From assembly GCA_903928045.1 (NCBI GenBank), contig CAIYPH010000460.1:1-17040 (forward strand): a DNA stretch of 17,040 bases. The letters run 5' to 3'. The stretch comes from an uncultured Rhodospirillales bacterium (GTDB taxonomy: Bacteria > Pseudomonadota > Alphaproteobacteria > Acetobacterales > Acetobacteraceae). Below are positions 1 through 8,050 of the stretch, one piece after another (position 1 is the first letter of the stretch; the number at the start of each line of letters is the position of its first letter). The position numbers and the translations under genes are program-made. Below the pieces are notes generated by a model. The model did not search any database, had not been told where the DNA came from, and saw only the letters and a program-made list of their open reading frames with translations.

Positions 1-1829
<1,829 letters not shown>

Positions 1830-1830
1830 A

Positions 1831-1965
1831 GGAAGCAAGCGCTTCTTTTTGAAAAAAGAAGCAAAAACTTTCTATCCGCCTGGCTCCGAGTATCCCGGGG
1901 AGACTCCACAGCAGGCGGATAAAAGTTTTTTGGTTCTTTTTTTCAAAAAAGAACCGCTTTCTTCC
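1831..1965. repeat. Large AT-rich imperfect inverted repeat with nested hairpins, probable bidirectional terminator
   Basis: The left arm (1831-1882) and the reverse complement of the right arm (1912-1965) are nearly identical over about 50 bases, starting with GGAAG and ending with ATCCGCCTG, around a 29-base spacer. Each arm is itself a hairpin: GCTTCTTTTT pairs with AAAAAGAAGC at 1841-1862, and GGTTCTTTTTT pairs with AAAAAAGAACC at 1932-1955. The element fills the whole gap between the convergent uvrB stop and the sulfotransferase stop, and its last base touches that stop codon. Its A/T runs stand out from the GC-rich surroundings. Position and structure suggest transcription termination from both sides. 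The duplicated, mismatched arms also suggest a dispersed family of intergenic repeats, which is inference. Confidence 0.75.
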
Positions 1966-2732
1966 TAGATCTCCAACCTGAACCCACCCACCTTCAACGA
2001 ATAACCGGGCATATGCAGCGGTTCCGGCTTATAGCCGAACCGCGCCATGGCCGCCGCGCAATCGGCCTCGATGGCCGCGGGTTGGCCGGGGCCAAGGATG
2101 CGGCGCCAACGGCCAATTTCACCGTCGCGCCCGGCGTGGTGGAGGTGCCACTGGGTGGCGGGATCGTAGCGATCGCCGGAGCGCGGATCATGGCGCGAAG
2201 CAGGGTCATCCGGCAGGGCGGCGATGAATTTCTCAACCACGTCGCGGCGATGGGCGGCGAAAATACCGAGCGCCACGGAGGGGTCGAGATCGACGCCGAG
2301 GGCCGCCGCGATGCGCGGCACCGTTTCGGGAGTTTCGGGGAAGCGATCCTCGAAGCGCAGCAGCAGCGGGTTGGCCCGCTCGGTGAGGCGGGCGAGGAAA
2401 TTGGCCGATTTGGTGACGGTCTGGCCAGCCTGTTCGAAGCCGAAGCGCTGGTAGCGCATCAGCGAGGTAACGGCGTCGCGCGGGTCGCGGATGGTGGCGA
2501 CGATGCCGGGGGATTGAGCGAGCAGGGCCTCGGCGGCATCTCGCGGCAGGTCGTGGGTTTTTACGACATGCAGCGCGTCATCGTCCTCGATCCCGGCGAG
2601 ATCGGCCAGCGTGTTGGCGAAGCGGCTGGTGCGCCGGCGGGCGGGATAGGTGGCGGCGGCGATGGCGCGCATGACGTTGTAGGCCCAGGTGGAGCCCGAG
2701 GCGTACATGCCGGCGCACCAGAAAACGCTCAT
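1965..2732 (-). CDS. Sulfotransferase-domain protein, second tandem copy
   Basis: This 255-residue protein carries the signatures of PAPS-dependent sulfotransferases, which move a sulfuryl group from 3'-phosphoadenylylsulfate to a hydroxyl or amine. The 5'-phosphate loop is GMYASGSTW (residues 8-16). A K-T-H motif at residues 58-60 (HVVKTHDLP) matches the catalytic lysine/histidine region. The 3'-phosphate signature is IRDPRDAVTS (residues 81-90). A conserved GEIGRWRR stretch lies near the C-terminus. The frame is open further upstream, but the ATG at 2732 is chosen because the N-terminus then aligns residue for residue with the paralog at 2737-3507 (both start MSV-WCAGMY) and because it lies 4 bases after that gene's stop. 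No clear ribosome binding site is seen, so translational coupling is likely. The acceptor is unknown. Confidence 0.85.
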   Translation of the reverse strand: MSVFWCAGMYASGSTWAYNVMRAIAAATYPARRRTSRFANTLADLAGIEDDDALHVVKTHDLPRDAAEALLAQSPGIVATIRDPRDAVTSLMRYQRFGFEQAGQTVTKSANFLARLTERANPLLLRFEDRFPETPETVPRIAAALGVDLDPSVALGIFAAHRRDVVEKFIAALPDDPASRHDPRSGDRYDPATQWHLHHAGRDGEIGRWRRILGPGQPAAIEADCAAAMARFGYKPEPLHMPGYSLKVGGFRLEI

Positions 2733-2736
2733 CGGC

Positions 2737-3507
2737 TCAGTCGAACTTGAAGTCGACGCCGCCGAGCCGGGTCGTGCTGCTGGCTGTCTTGGCGGTGGCG
2801 GAGCGCTCGTAGCCCGCCTGGTCCATCCAATCGCCGAGCATGACCTCGATTTCGCGGATATGCATCTCCGGCATCGCCCGGCGCCAACGGCCGACTTCGC
2901 CGGTGCGGCCGCCATGGTGCTTGTGCCACTGGGTCTCGGGGTCATAGACGTCCCCGGTCACCTCGCCGCGTTGGGCGCGGGAGAGCGTGTCGAGGCTGCC
3001 GATCAGCCGTTCCACCGCTTCGCGGCTGTTTTCCACGAAAATCCGCGCCGCCGCCGCGACATCGACTCGGGCGCCGATCGCCTCGGCGATGCGGGCGATG
3101 CTATCCGCGTTCTCGGTGAAGCCGGATTCATACCGCAGCACCAGCGCCCCGGCCCGCTGGGCGGTGGCGGCGACGAAGCGGGCCGAGCGGTTCACCGCGG
3201 CCAGGGCGAGGCCGAAGGGGAAACCCTGATAGAGCATCAGCGACACCACGGCGTCCCGCGGGTCGCGAATGGTGGTCACCACGCGGGGCTGCTGGCGATG
3301 CAGCAGCACCGCCGCGTCATCCGGCAGGTCATGCGACTTGATGACGTGAACGCTGCCTTCCTCGGTCACCCGCGCAAGGTCCGCCATCGAACTGGCGAAC
3401 ATGGCGTGCACTGGGCGGGCGGAATCGATCGCCGCCAGGCCGCGCATGACGTTGAACACCCAGGTCGACCCCGAGCCGTACATGCCGGCACACCACAGCA
3501 CGCTCAT
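2737..3507 (-). CDS. Sulfotransferase-domain protein, first tandem copy
   Basis: This 256-residue protein is a paralog of the downstream gene and has the same sulfotransferase signatures. The PAPS 5'-phosphate loop is GMYGSGSTW (residues 8-16). The K-S-H motif at residues 57-59 (HVIKSHDLP) is the probable catalytic region. The 3'-phosphate signature is IRDPRDAVVS (residues 80-89). A GEVGRWRR stretch sits towards the C-terminus. There is no signal peptide or membrane segment, so it is probably cytosolic. It begins 3 bases after the stop of the crotonase-like gene, with a GGAAGG-type ribosome binding site inside that gene's end. The two copies are clearly homologous but diverged, so this is an old duplication or paired acquisition rather than a recent copy. 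Glycan, lipid or small-molecule acceptors are all possible. Confidence 0.85.
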   Translation of the reverse strand: MSVLWCAGMYGSGSTWVFNVMRGLAAIDSARPVHAMFASSMADLARVTEEGSVHVIKSHDLPDDAAVLLHRQQPRVVTTIRDPRDAVVSLMLYQGFPFGLALAAVNRSARFVAATAQRAGALVLRYESGFTENADSIARIAEAIGARVDVAAAARIFVENSREAVERLIGSLDTLSRAQRGEVTGDVYDPETQWHKHHGGRTGEVGRWRRAMPEMHIREIEVMLGDWMDQAGYERSATAKTASSTTRLGGVDFKFD

Positions 3508-3510
3508 GGT

Positions 3511-4308
3511 TCAGCGCCCCTTCCAGGCTGGCTTGCGCTTTTCCATGAAGGCGGTGCGGCCTTCGCGGTAATCCTCGCTGTCGAAGCAGGCGAGCACGGC
3601 GGCGTTGATGGCGTCGAGATCGCGCTCGGACTCGGTCTGGATCGTGCCGTTCACCGCCATCTTCATCGCCTTCACCGAGAGCGGCGCGTTGTCGGCGATG
3701 GTGCGGGCAAGCTCATAGACGGTCTGGTTGAGGTCTTCGTCCGCCACCACCTGGTTCACCAGCCCGATCCGCCCGGCCTCGGCCGAGCCGATGCGGCTGC
3801 CGGTGAACAGCAGCGTGCGGGCATGCGCATGGCCGACCAGGGAGACCAGCTTGCGCACCATGTCGAACCCGTAGGCGATGCCGAGCTTGGCGGCGGGGAT
3901 GCCGAATTCGCTGTCCACCGCGGCGATCCGCACATCGGCCTGCATGGCGATGCCGAGCCCGCCGCCGAGGCAGAAGCCGCGGATGCGGGCGATCACCGGC
4001 TTGGGGAAGGCGGCGAGGCGGGCGCGGCCAGCGGAGGTCAGACGGTCATATTCCAGCTGGGCATTGGCGTTGGCGCGCTGCTGCTCGAACTGGCTGATAT
4101 CGGCGCCGGAGACGAAGGCCTTGTGGCCCGCCCCCGTCATCACCACCGCGCGCACGGCGTCGGATGCCTCGAAATCATCGAGAATCTCGGTCAGCCCGTG
4201 CCACATGTTGACCGACATGGCATTGCGCTTTTCGGGCTGGTTGAAGGTGATGAGGCCGATGCCCTCCTCTACCTCCGCCAGCATTTTCCCGTCTGCGTAG
4301 GACTTCAT
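3511..4308 (-). CDS. Crotonase-fold (enoyl-CoA hydratase/isomerase family) protein lacking both classical catalytic glutamates
   Basis: This 265-residue protein spans a full crotonase domain. It has the N-terminal FNQPEKRNAM segment, the first oxyanion-hole motif FVSGADI (residues 65-71), the second one GFCLGGG (residues 111-117), and the C-terminal GRTAFMEKRKPAW helix. Aligned by eye to mitochondrial enoyl-CoA hydratase, the two catalytic glutamates (Glu144 and Glu164 in the rat enzyme) fall on Gly119 (GGGLGIAM) and Ala139 (FGIPAAKLG). Ordinary water addition is therefore unlikely. Another CoA-ester reaction of this superfamily, such as isomerisation, decarboxylation or thioester hydrolysis, is more plausible. 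The start ATG overlaps the CoA-transferase stop as ATGA, with a GAAGG ribosome site 7 bases upstream. The pairing implies it acts on the CoA ester made by that transferase. Confidence 0.88.
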   Translation of the reverse strand: MKSYADGKMLAEVEEGIGLITFNQPEKRNAMSVNMWHGLTEILDDFEASDAVRAVVMTGAGHKAFVSGADISQFEQQRANANAQLEYDRLTSAGRARLAAFPKPVIARIRGFCLGGGLGIAMQADVRIAAVDSEFGIPAAKLGIAYGFDMVRKLVSLVGHAHARTLLFTGSRIGSAEAGRIGLVNQVVADEDLNQTVYELARTIADNAPLSVKAMKMAVNGTIQTESERDLDAINAAVLACFDSEDYREGRTAFMEKRKPAWKGR

Positions 4309-5510
4309 ACGATGGCCTTCTTGCTGCGAAGGGTGGCGATGTCATCGGCGGAGAGGCCGGCTTCAGCGAGGATGGCATCCGTGTCGGCCGCGAGGTCCCG
4401 CGTGGCAATGCGGATGTCACGGCGATGGCCGGAGATGTTGATCGCGGAGGCGACGACATCCTTGGTGCCGAGGCGGGGATGCGCCATCGGCACGGCCATG
4501 CCGAGATGCTTCACCTGCGGATCGGCGAACACCTTGTCGATGGTGTTGATCGGCCCGCACGGCACGCCGGCGTTCTCGAACAGCTCGATCCAGTGCTCGG
4601 AGGGCATGGTCTTGGTGACTTCCCCGATCGCCGCGTTGATCGCTTTGCGATCGGCGCTGCGGCCCTTCTGGGTCGACCATTCCGGCTTGGTGGTCCACTC
4701 CGGATGGCCGCTCACCTCGGCGAAGCGCTCCCACAGCCGGCCGGATGAGGCGGCGATGTTGATATAGCCGTCCGCAGTGGGGAACACGCCGGTGGGGATG
4801 CCGGTCGGGTGGTCATTGCCGGCCTGGCCGGCGACCTCGCCATCCATCGTCCAGCGCGAGCCCTGGAAATCCAGCATGAAGATCTGCGCTTCGAGCAGGC
4901 TGGTGGTCACCCAGCGGCCGACCCCGGTGGTCTCGCGCTCATAGATCGCCATCATGGTGCCGAGCGCCAGCAGGTTGCCGGCGGTAAGATCGTCGATCGG
5001 GATTCCCACGCGCATCGGGCCGCGGCCAGGTTCGCCGGTGATCGACATCAGGCCGCCCATGCCCTGGGCGATCTGGTCCACGCCCGCGCGCTTGCCGTAG
5101 GGCCCGTCCTGGCCGAAGCCGGAGATCGAGGCATAGACGATGCGCGGGTTGATGGCGCGGATGGTTTCGTAGTCGACCTTGAGGCGGTGCTTCACGTTGG
5201 CCCGCATGTTCTCGACCACGATATCCGCCTTGGCCGCCAGCTTCATGAACACAGCATGGCCCTCGGGGGATTTGAGGTCGATGCACATGGTGCGCTTGTT
5301 GCGGTGCAGGTTCTGGAAGTCCGAGCCGTCACGGTTGCCGGTGATCCCCTCGCCATCGCCCGGCGGCGGCTCGATGCGGATCACGTTGGCGCCCCAGTCG
5401 GCGAGATGGCGCACGCAGGTGGGCCCGGCGCGGGCGAGCGTGAGGTCCAGCACCGTCAGGCGGGCGAGCGGCAGGGCGCTGCCGGCGGGGGGAGAGGTAT
5501 CGTCGGGCAT
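4305..5510 (-). CDS. CaiB/BaiF family (class III) CoA-transferase
   Basis: Class III CoA-transferases move CoA between carboxylic acids through an aspartyl-anhydride mechanism; formyl-CoA transferase and CaiB are known members. This 401-residue protein has the usual length. It opens with the typical VLDLTLARAGPTCVRHLADWGANVIRIE region (residues 20-47), followed by NKRTMCIDLKS and ADIVVENMR. The catalytic aspartate is probably Asp145 in RAGVDQIAQGMGG, the position conserved in the family. It starts 24 bases after the dioxygenase stop and overlaps the crotonase-like gene by 4 bases, so the two are probably translationally coupled. Its likely role is to activate the operon's carboxylate substrate as a CoA thioester. 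The acid and the CoA donor cannot be named from sequence. Confidence 0.92.
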   Translation of the reverse strand: MPDDTSPPAGSALPLARLTVLDLTLARAGPTCVRHLADWGANVIRIEPPPGDGEGITGNRDGSDFQNLHRNKRTMCIDLKSPEGHAVFMKLAAKADIVVENMRANVKHRLKVDYETIRAINPRIVYASISGFGQDGPYGKRAGVDQIAQGMGGLMSITGEPGRGPMRVGIPIDDLTAGNLLALGTMMAIYERETTGVGRWVTTSLLEAQIFMLDFQGSRWTMDGEVAGQAGNDHPTGIPTGVFPTADGYINIAASSGRLWERFAEVSGHPEWTTKPEWSTQKGRSADRKAINAAIGEVTKTMPSEHWIELFENAGVPCGPINTIDKVFADPQVKHLGMAVPMAHPRLGTKDVVASAINISGHRRDIRIATRDLAADTDAILAEAGLSADDIATLRSKKAIV

Positions 5511-5534
5511 GATGTCGGATCCGGGTCTGGAGGT

Positions 5535-6608
5535 TCAGGCGGGAATGCGCAGGCCGGTCGCCGGCTGGAGGACACCGCCGCGCAGGGCGCCGGGGGCGAT
5601 GCTGCCCCAGAGGTTGTCGAACCCCTCGGGCAATGCGCGGCTGTTGGGCATGGCGAGCCAGAGGCGGAACAGCAGGCGTTCCTGGTGGCTGGCCGCGTCA
5701 TCGGCATAGGCGGTGCGGCCGTGGTAGATCACGTGGTTGTTGAGCAATTGGATGTCGCCCGGCACGAAGGCGGAGTGCGCGCAGATCTCCTCCGCCACCG
5801 CGGCCAGCAGATCGAGCGCCTCGTTCTGCGCCGCCGTGAGGCGCGGCACCCAGGCGACTTCCTGCGCCTGCTCCACATAGGTGCGCGAATATTGGCTGGT
5901 GATCTTGCCGTCGCGGAAGCCGAAGACAGGCTGGGCGAACACGTTGTCCTTCGAGACCCCATCCTCGTCGCGCGGGCGCATGCGCCAGTAGTCCTGGCAC
6001 AGAACGTCCAGCAAATCCGGGCGGCGGCGCAGGATCTCGTTGTGGATGGCGGGGATGGAGGCGAGCTTGGAGATGCCGCCCTCCCGTGCATTGCGGGCGC
6101 AGAGCAAAGCGATGACGTCGCAGCGATCGGTATGCCAGCGCAGCGGGCCGGTGGAGCGCGAACGGGCCCGGGCGGAGGCGACGGCGCCCTCGGCGGTCTC
6201 GTCGAAGGTCTTCACCGCCAGCTTGGTCTCGTCGCGCACCTCGCCCATGATTTCGCCCGAGGCGTTCTGGTAGATGGCGGTGCCGAGATGGCGGCCAATG
6301 CCCCAGAAAATCTGGCGCAGATCGTCATCGGAATAGCGCGTCGGCTCGATGCCCCGCAGGCGTACGGCGCCGCGGCCGTTCTCCAACTCGTCGGAGATAT
6401 CCTCCAGCAGCTCCGCGGTCTGCGGCAGCGGAAAATCCTCGGCGCCGAAGCCGAACAGCGTAGTGCCGCGGCGCTTCAGCCCCTGCAGCGCCGCGTCGAT
6501 CTCGGCGAGATGGGCGGGCGAGAAGCTGCGAATCCAGTCGCCGGCGCGATCGAGTTCGGCGCCGGTCCAGACGGCGCGGCCGGTCAGCATCTGACGGGGA
6601 GCGGTCAT
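5535..6608 (-). CDS. TauD/TfdA-family Fe(II)/2-oxoglutarate-dependent dioxygenase
   Basis: Members of this family use Fe(II), O2 and 2-oxoglutarate to hydroxylate a substrate, sometimes releasing sulfite, sulfate or another group; taurine, 2,4-D, alkylsulfate and gamma-butyrobetaine oxygenases belong here. The iron ligands are visible: His159 and Asp161 in RWHTDRCD, and the distal His296 in NNHVIYHGRTAY. Arg311 or Arg315 (ERLLFRLWL) is the probable 2-oxoglutarate anchor. The 357-residue length fits. The frame extends to a TTG at 6620, but the ATG at 6608 is preferred because a GGAGG ribosome site (6614-6618) sits 5 bases ahead of it and would lie inside the coding region otherwise. It follows the MFS gene by 48 bases and precedes the CoA-transferase by 24. 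The substrate is unknown. Confidence 0.9.
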   Translation of the reverse strand: MTAPRQMLTGRAVWTGAELDRAGDWIRSFSPAHLAEIDAALQGLKRRGTTLFGFGAEDFPLPQTAELLEDISDELENGRGAVRLRGIEPTRYSDDDLRQIFWGIGRHLGTAIYQNASGEIMGEVRDETKLAVKTFDETAEGAVASARARSRSTGPLRWHTDRCDVIALLCARNAREGGISKLASIPAIHNEILRRRPDLLDVLCQDYWRMRPRDEDGVSKDNVFAQPVFGFRDGKITSQYSRTYVEQAQEVAWVPRLTAAQNEALDLLAAVAEEICAHSAFVPGDIQLLNNHVIYHGRTAYADDAASHQERLLFRLWLAMPNSRALPEGFDNLWGSIAPGALRGGVLQPATGLRIPA

Positions 6609-6613
6609 GGTGT

Positions 6614-6618
6614 CCTCC
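6614..6618 (-). promoter_or_regulatory. Strong ribosome binding site that decides the dioxygenase start
   Basis: On the minus strand this reads GGAGG, five bases ahead of the ATG at 6608. It is the best-formed ribosome site in this operon and rules against the in-frame TTG at 6620. Confidence 0.7.
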
Positions 6619-6656
6619 AAGAGTTGCCGGGAGGTTTCGCCGATGGGGCGGGGAAG

Positions 6657-7886
6657 TCAACCGGCATCGCGGGAGACCAGCAGCCGGTAGACCACGAAGC
6701 TCGCGATTCCTCCGGCACCCATGAACAGGGCCATCGGGAGTACCGTCTGGTTCAAAAGGGCACCCGCAATTGCGCCAAATGCCGCCCCGCTGCCGAACTG
6801 GATGACGCCGAGCAGCGATGAGGCGGTGCCGGCCATGTGCGGGTAGCGCTGCAGGGCGCAGGCGGTGGCGTTGGGGGCGACGAAGCTCATGCCGCCGATC
6901 AGCCCGGTGGCCAGCAGCACGAAGGGGAACCAGCCGAGCGCCCCGGTGGTGGATTCGATGATGCCGCAGACGATCAGCCCGCAGCCGGCGATCAGCGGCG
7001 CCCAGGTGGCGCGGCGCAGCATCACTTCCGCCCCCACACGGCGTGTAAGCCGGCTGTTGATCGAGGCGCCGATGGTCATGGTGATGACGGTGGCGCCGAA
7101 CACGAAGGAGTAGGTCGCCGGCGCCAGGCCGTAGATGCCGATCAGCACGAAGGAGGACAACGAGATGAAGGAGAACATCGCGCCGAACAGGAAGCCGGTG
7201 GTCAGCGCATAGCCCATGAAAACGCCGGAGCGCAGCAATTCGGCGAAGCGGGCGATGATGCCGCCGAAGGCAAGCGGGCCGCGATGCTCCGGCCGTAGGG
7301 TCTCGCGGGTCACCAGCAGCGCCATGCCCAGCGACAGCGCGCCAAAGATCGCGAGCGTGGTGAAGATTGCCCGCCAGCCGAAGAAAAACATCACCTGGCT
7401 GCCGATCAGCGGCGCCAGCATCGGCGCCATGGACGACGAGGCCATCAGGATCGACATCACCTGCGCTGCCTGGTCGCGCTCCGCGAGGTCCCGCACCATG
7501 GTGCGCGCCATCACCGGCGGCGCGCAGGCGGCGAGGCCCTGGATGAAGCGCAGCAGGATGAGCTGCGGCGCCGATTGCGCCAGCAGGCACAGCACCGAGA
7601 CCGCGATGTAGAGCACGATCCCGGCGATCAGCACCGGGCGGCGGCCGAAATAATCACCGAGCGGGCCGTAGACGATTTGGCCGAAGCCGAAGGCCAGCAT
7701 GAAGGCGGAGAGGCTCAGCTGCACCTGCGAGGCGGAAGAGGCGAATTCGGCGCGGATGGTCGGGAAGGCCGGCAGATACATGTCGATCGACATCGGCGCG
7801 AAGGCGGTCAGCATCGCCAGCGACGCGATCAGCAGCGGGGGCAGTGCCGGCCGGGACATCGCCGGTGGCAAGGGAGGTCTGATCAT
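6657..7886 (-). CDS. MFS transporter, Bcr/CflA drug-resistance type
   Basis: This 409-residue inner-membrane protein has a strongly hydrophobic pattern consistent with 12 transmembrane helices. Family landmarks are the helix 1 motif MSIDMYLPAFP (residues 32-42), with Asp35 within the membrane as in Bcr/CflA proteins, and the MFS motif A GPLGDYFGRRP (residues 74-84). The segment ARTMVRDLAERDQA follows near helix 5. Such proteins export drugs or metabolites in exchange for protons. The frame is open to 7979, but the ATG at 7886 gives the usual short cytoplasmic N-terminus; an ATG at 7859 is an alternative. It is the first gene of the minus-strand operon and may export or import that pathway's product or substrate, which is inference from position. 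Confidence 0.9.
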   Translation of the reverse strand: MIRPPLPPAMSRPALPPLLIASLAMLTAFAPMSIDMYLPAFPTIRAEFASSASQVQLSLSAFMLAFGFGQIVYGPLGDYFGRRPVLIAGIVLYIAVSVLCLLAQSAPQLILLRFIQGLAACAPPVMARTMVRDLAERDQAAQVMSILMASSSMAPMLAPLIGSQVMFFFGWRAIFTTLAIFGALSLGMALLVTRETLRPEHRGPLAFGGIIARFAELLRSGVFMGYALTTGFLFGAMFSFISLSSFVLIGIYGLAPATYSFVFGATVITMTIGASINSRLTRRVGAEVMLRRATWAPLIAGCGLIVCGIIESTTGALGWFPFVLLATGLIGGMSFVAPNATACALQRYPHMAGTASSLLGVIQFGSGAAFGAIAGALLNQTVLPMALFMGAGGIASFVVYRLLVSRDAG

Positions 7887-8050
7887 GATTGTCTGAATGC
7901 GCCTGATTGAATTTATTGGCGAGCAATACACACGATTCCACGCCAGCGGGACAGGGGGCCGGCCGCTTCTGCCAATCATTGCGGCGAGTGGCGCGGCGGT
8001 GGGTATCCTGCTAAACGTAAATCAACCCGGAACAGGTTCATGCGCCCTCG
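7887..8050. promoter_or_regulatory. Divergent intergenic region, presumed promoters for both operons
   Basis: These 164 bases separate the start of the MFS gene (leftward) from the start of the FkbH-like gene (rightward), so both operons must be driven from here or from within the neighbouring gene. It is more AT-rich near the MFS start. A weak rightward candidate is TTGCGG at 7979-7984 with TATCCT at 8004-8009, but its 19-base spacing is long. No convincing operator palindrome or riboswitch was recognised. Confidence 0.4.

Noticed and set aside
2689..4767. Long open frame on the + strand (692 codons) opposite the sulfotransferase, crotonase and CoA-transferase genes
   Set aside because: Its translation is low-complexity Gly/Ala/His/Arg-rich with no domain, and the minus-strand genes it covers have clear family motifs. 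It is an artefact of high GC content.
6609..6620. TTG start for the dioxygenase, four codons upstream of the ATG at 6608
   Set aside because: A GGAGG ribosome site lies between them at ideal spacing for the ATG.
4809..6821. Long open frame on the + strand (670 codons) opposite the CoA-transferase and dioxygenase genes
   Set aside because: Same reasoning: biased composition, no recognisable domain, and complete overlap with well-supported minus-strand genes.
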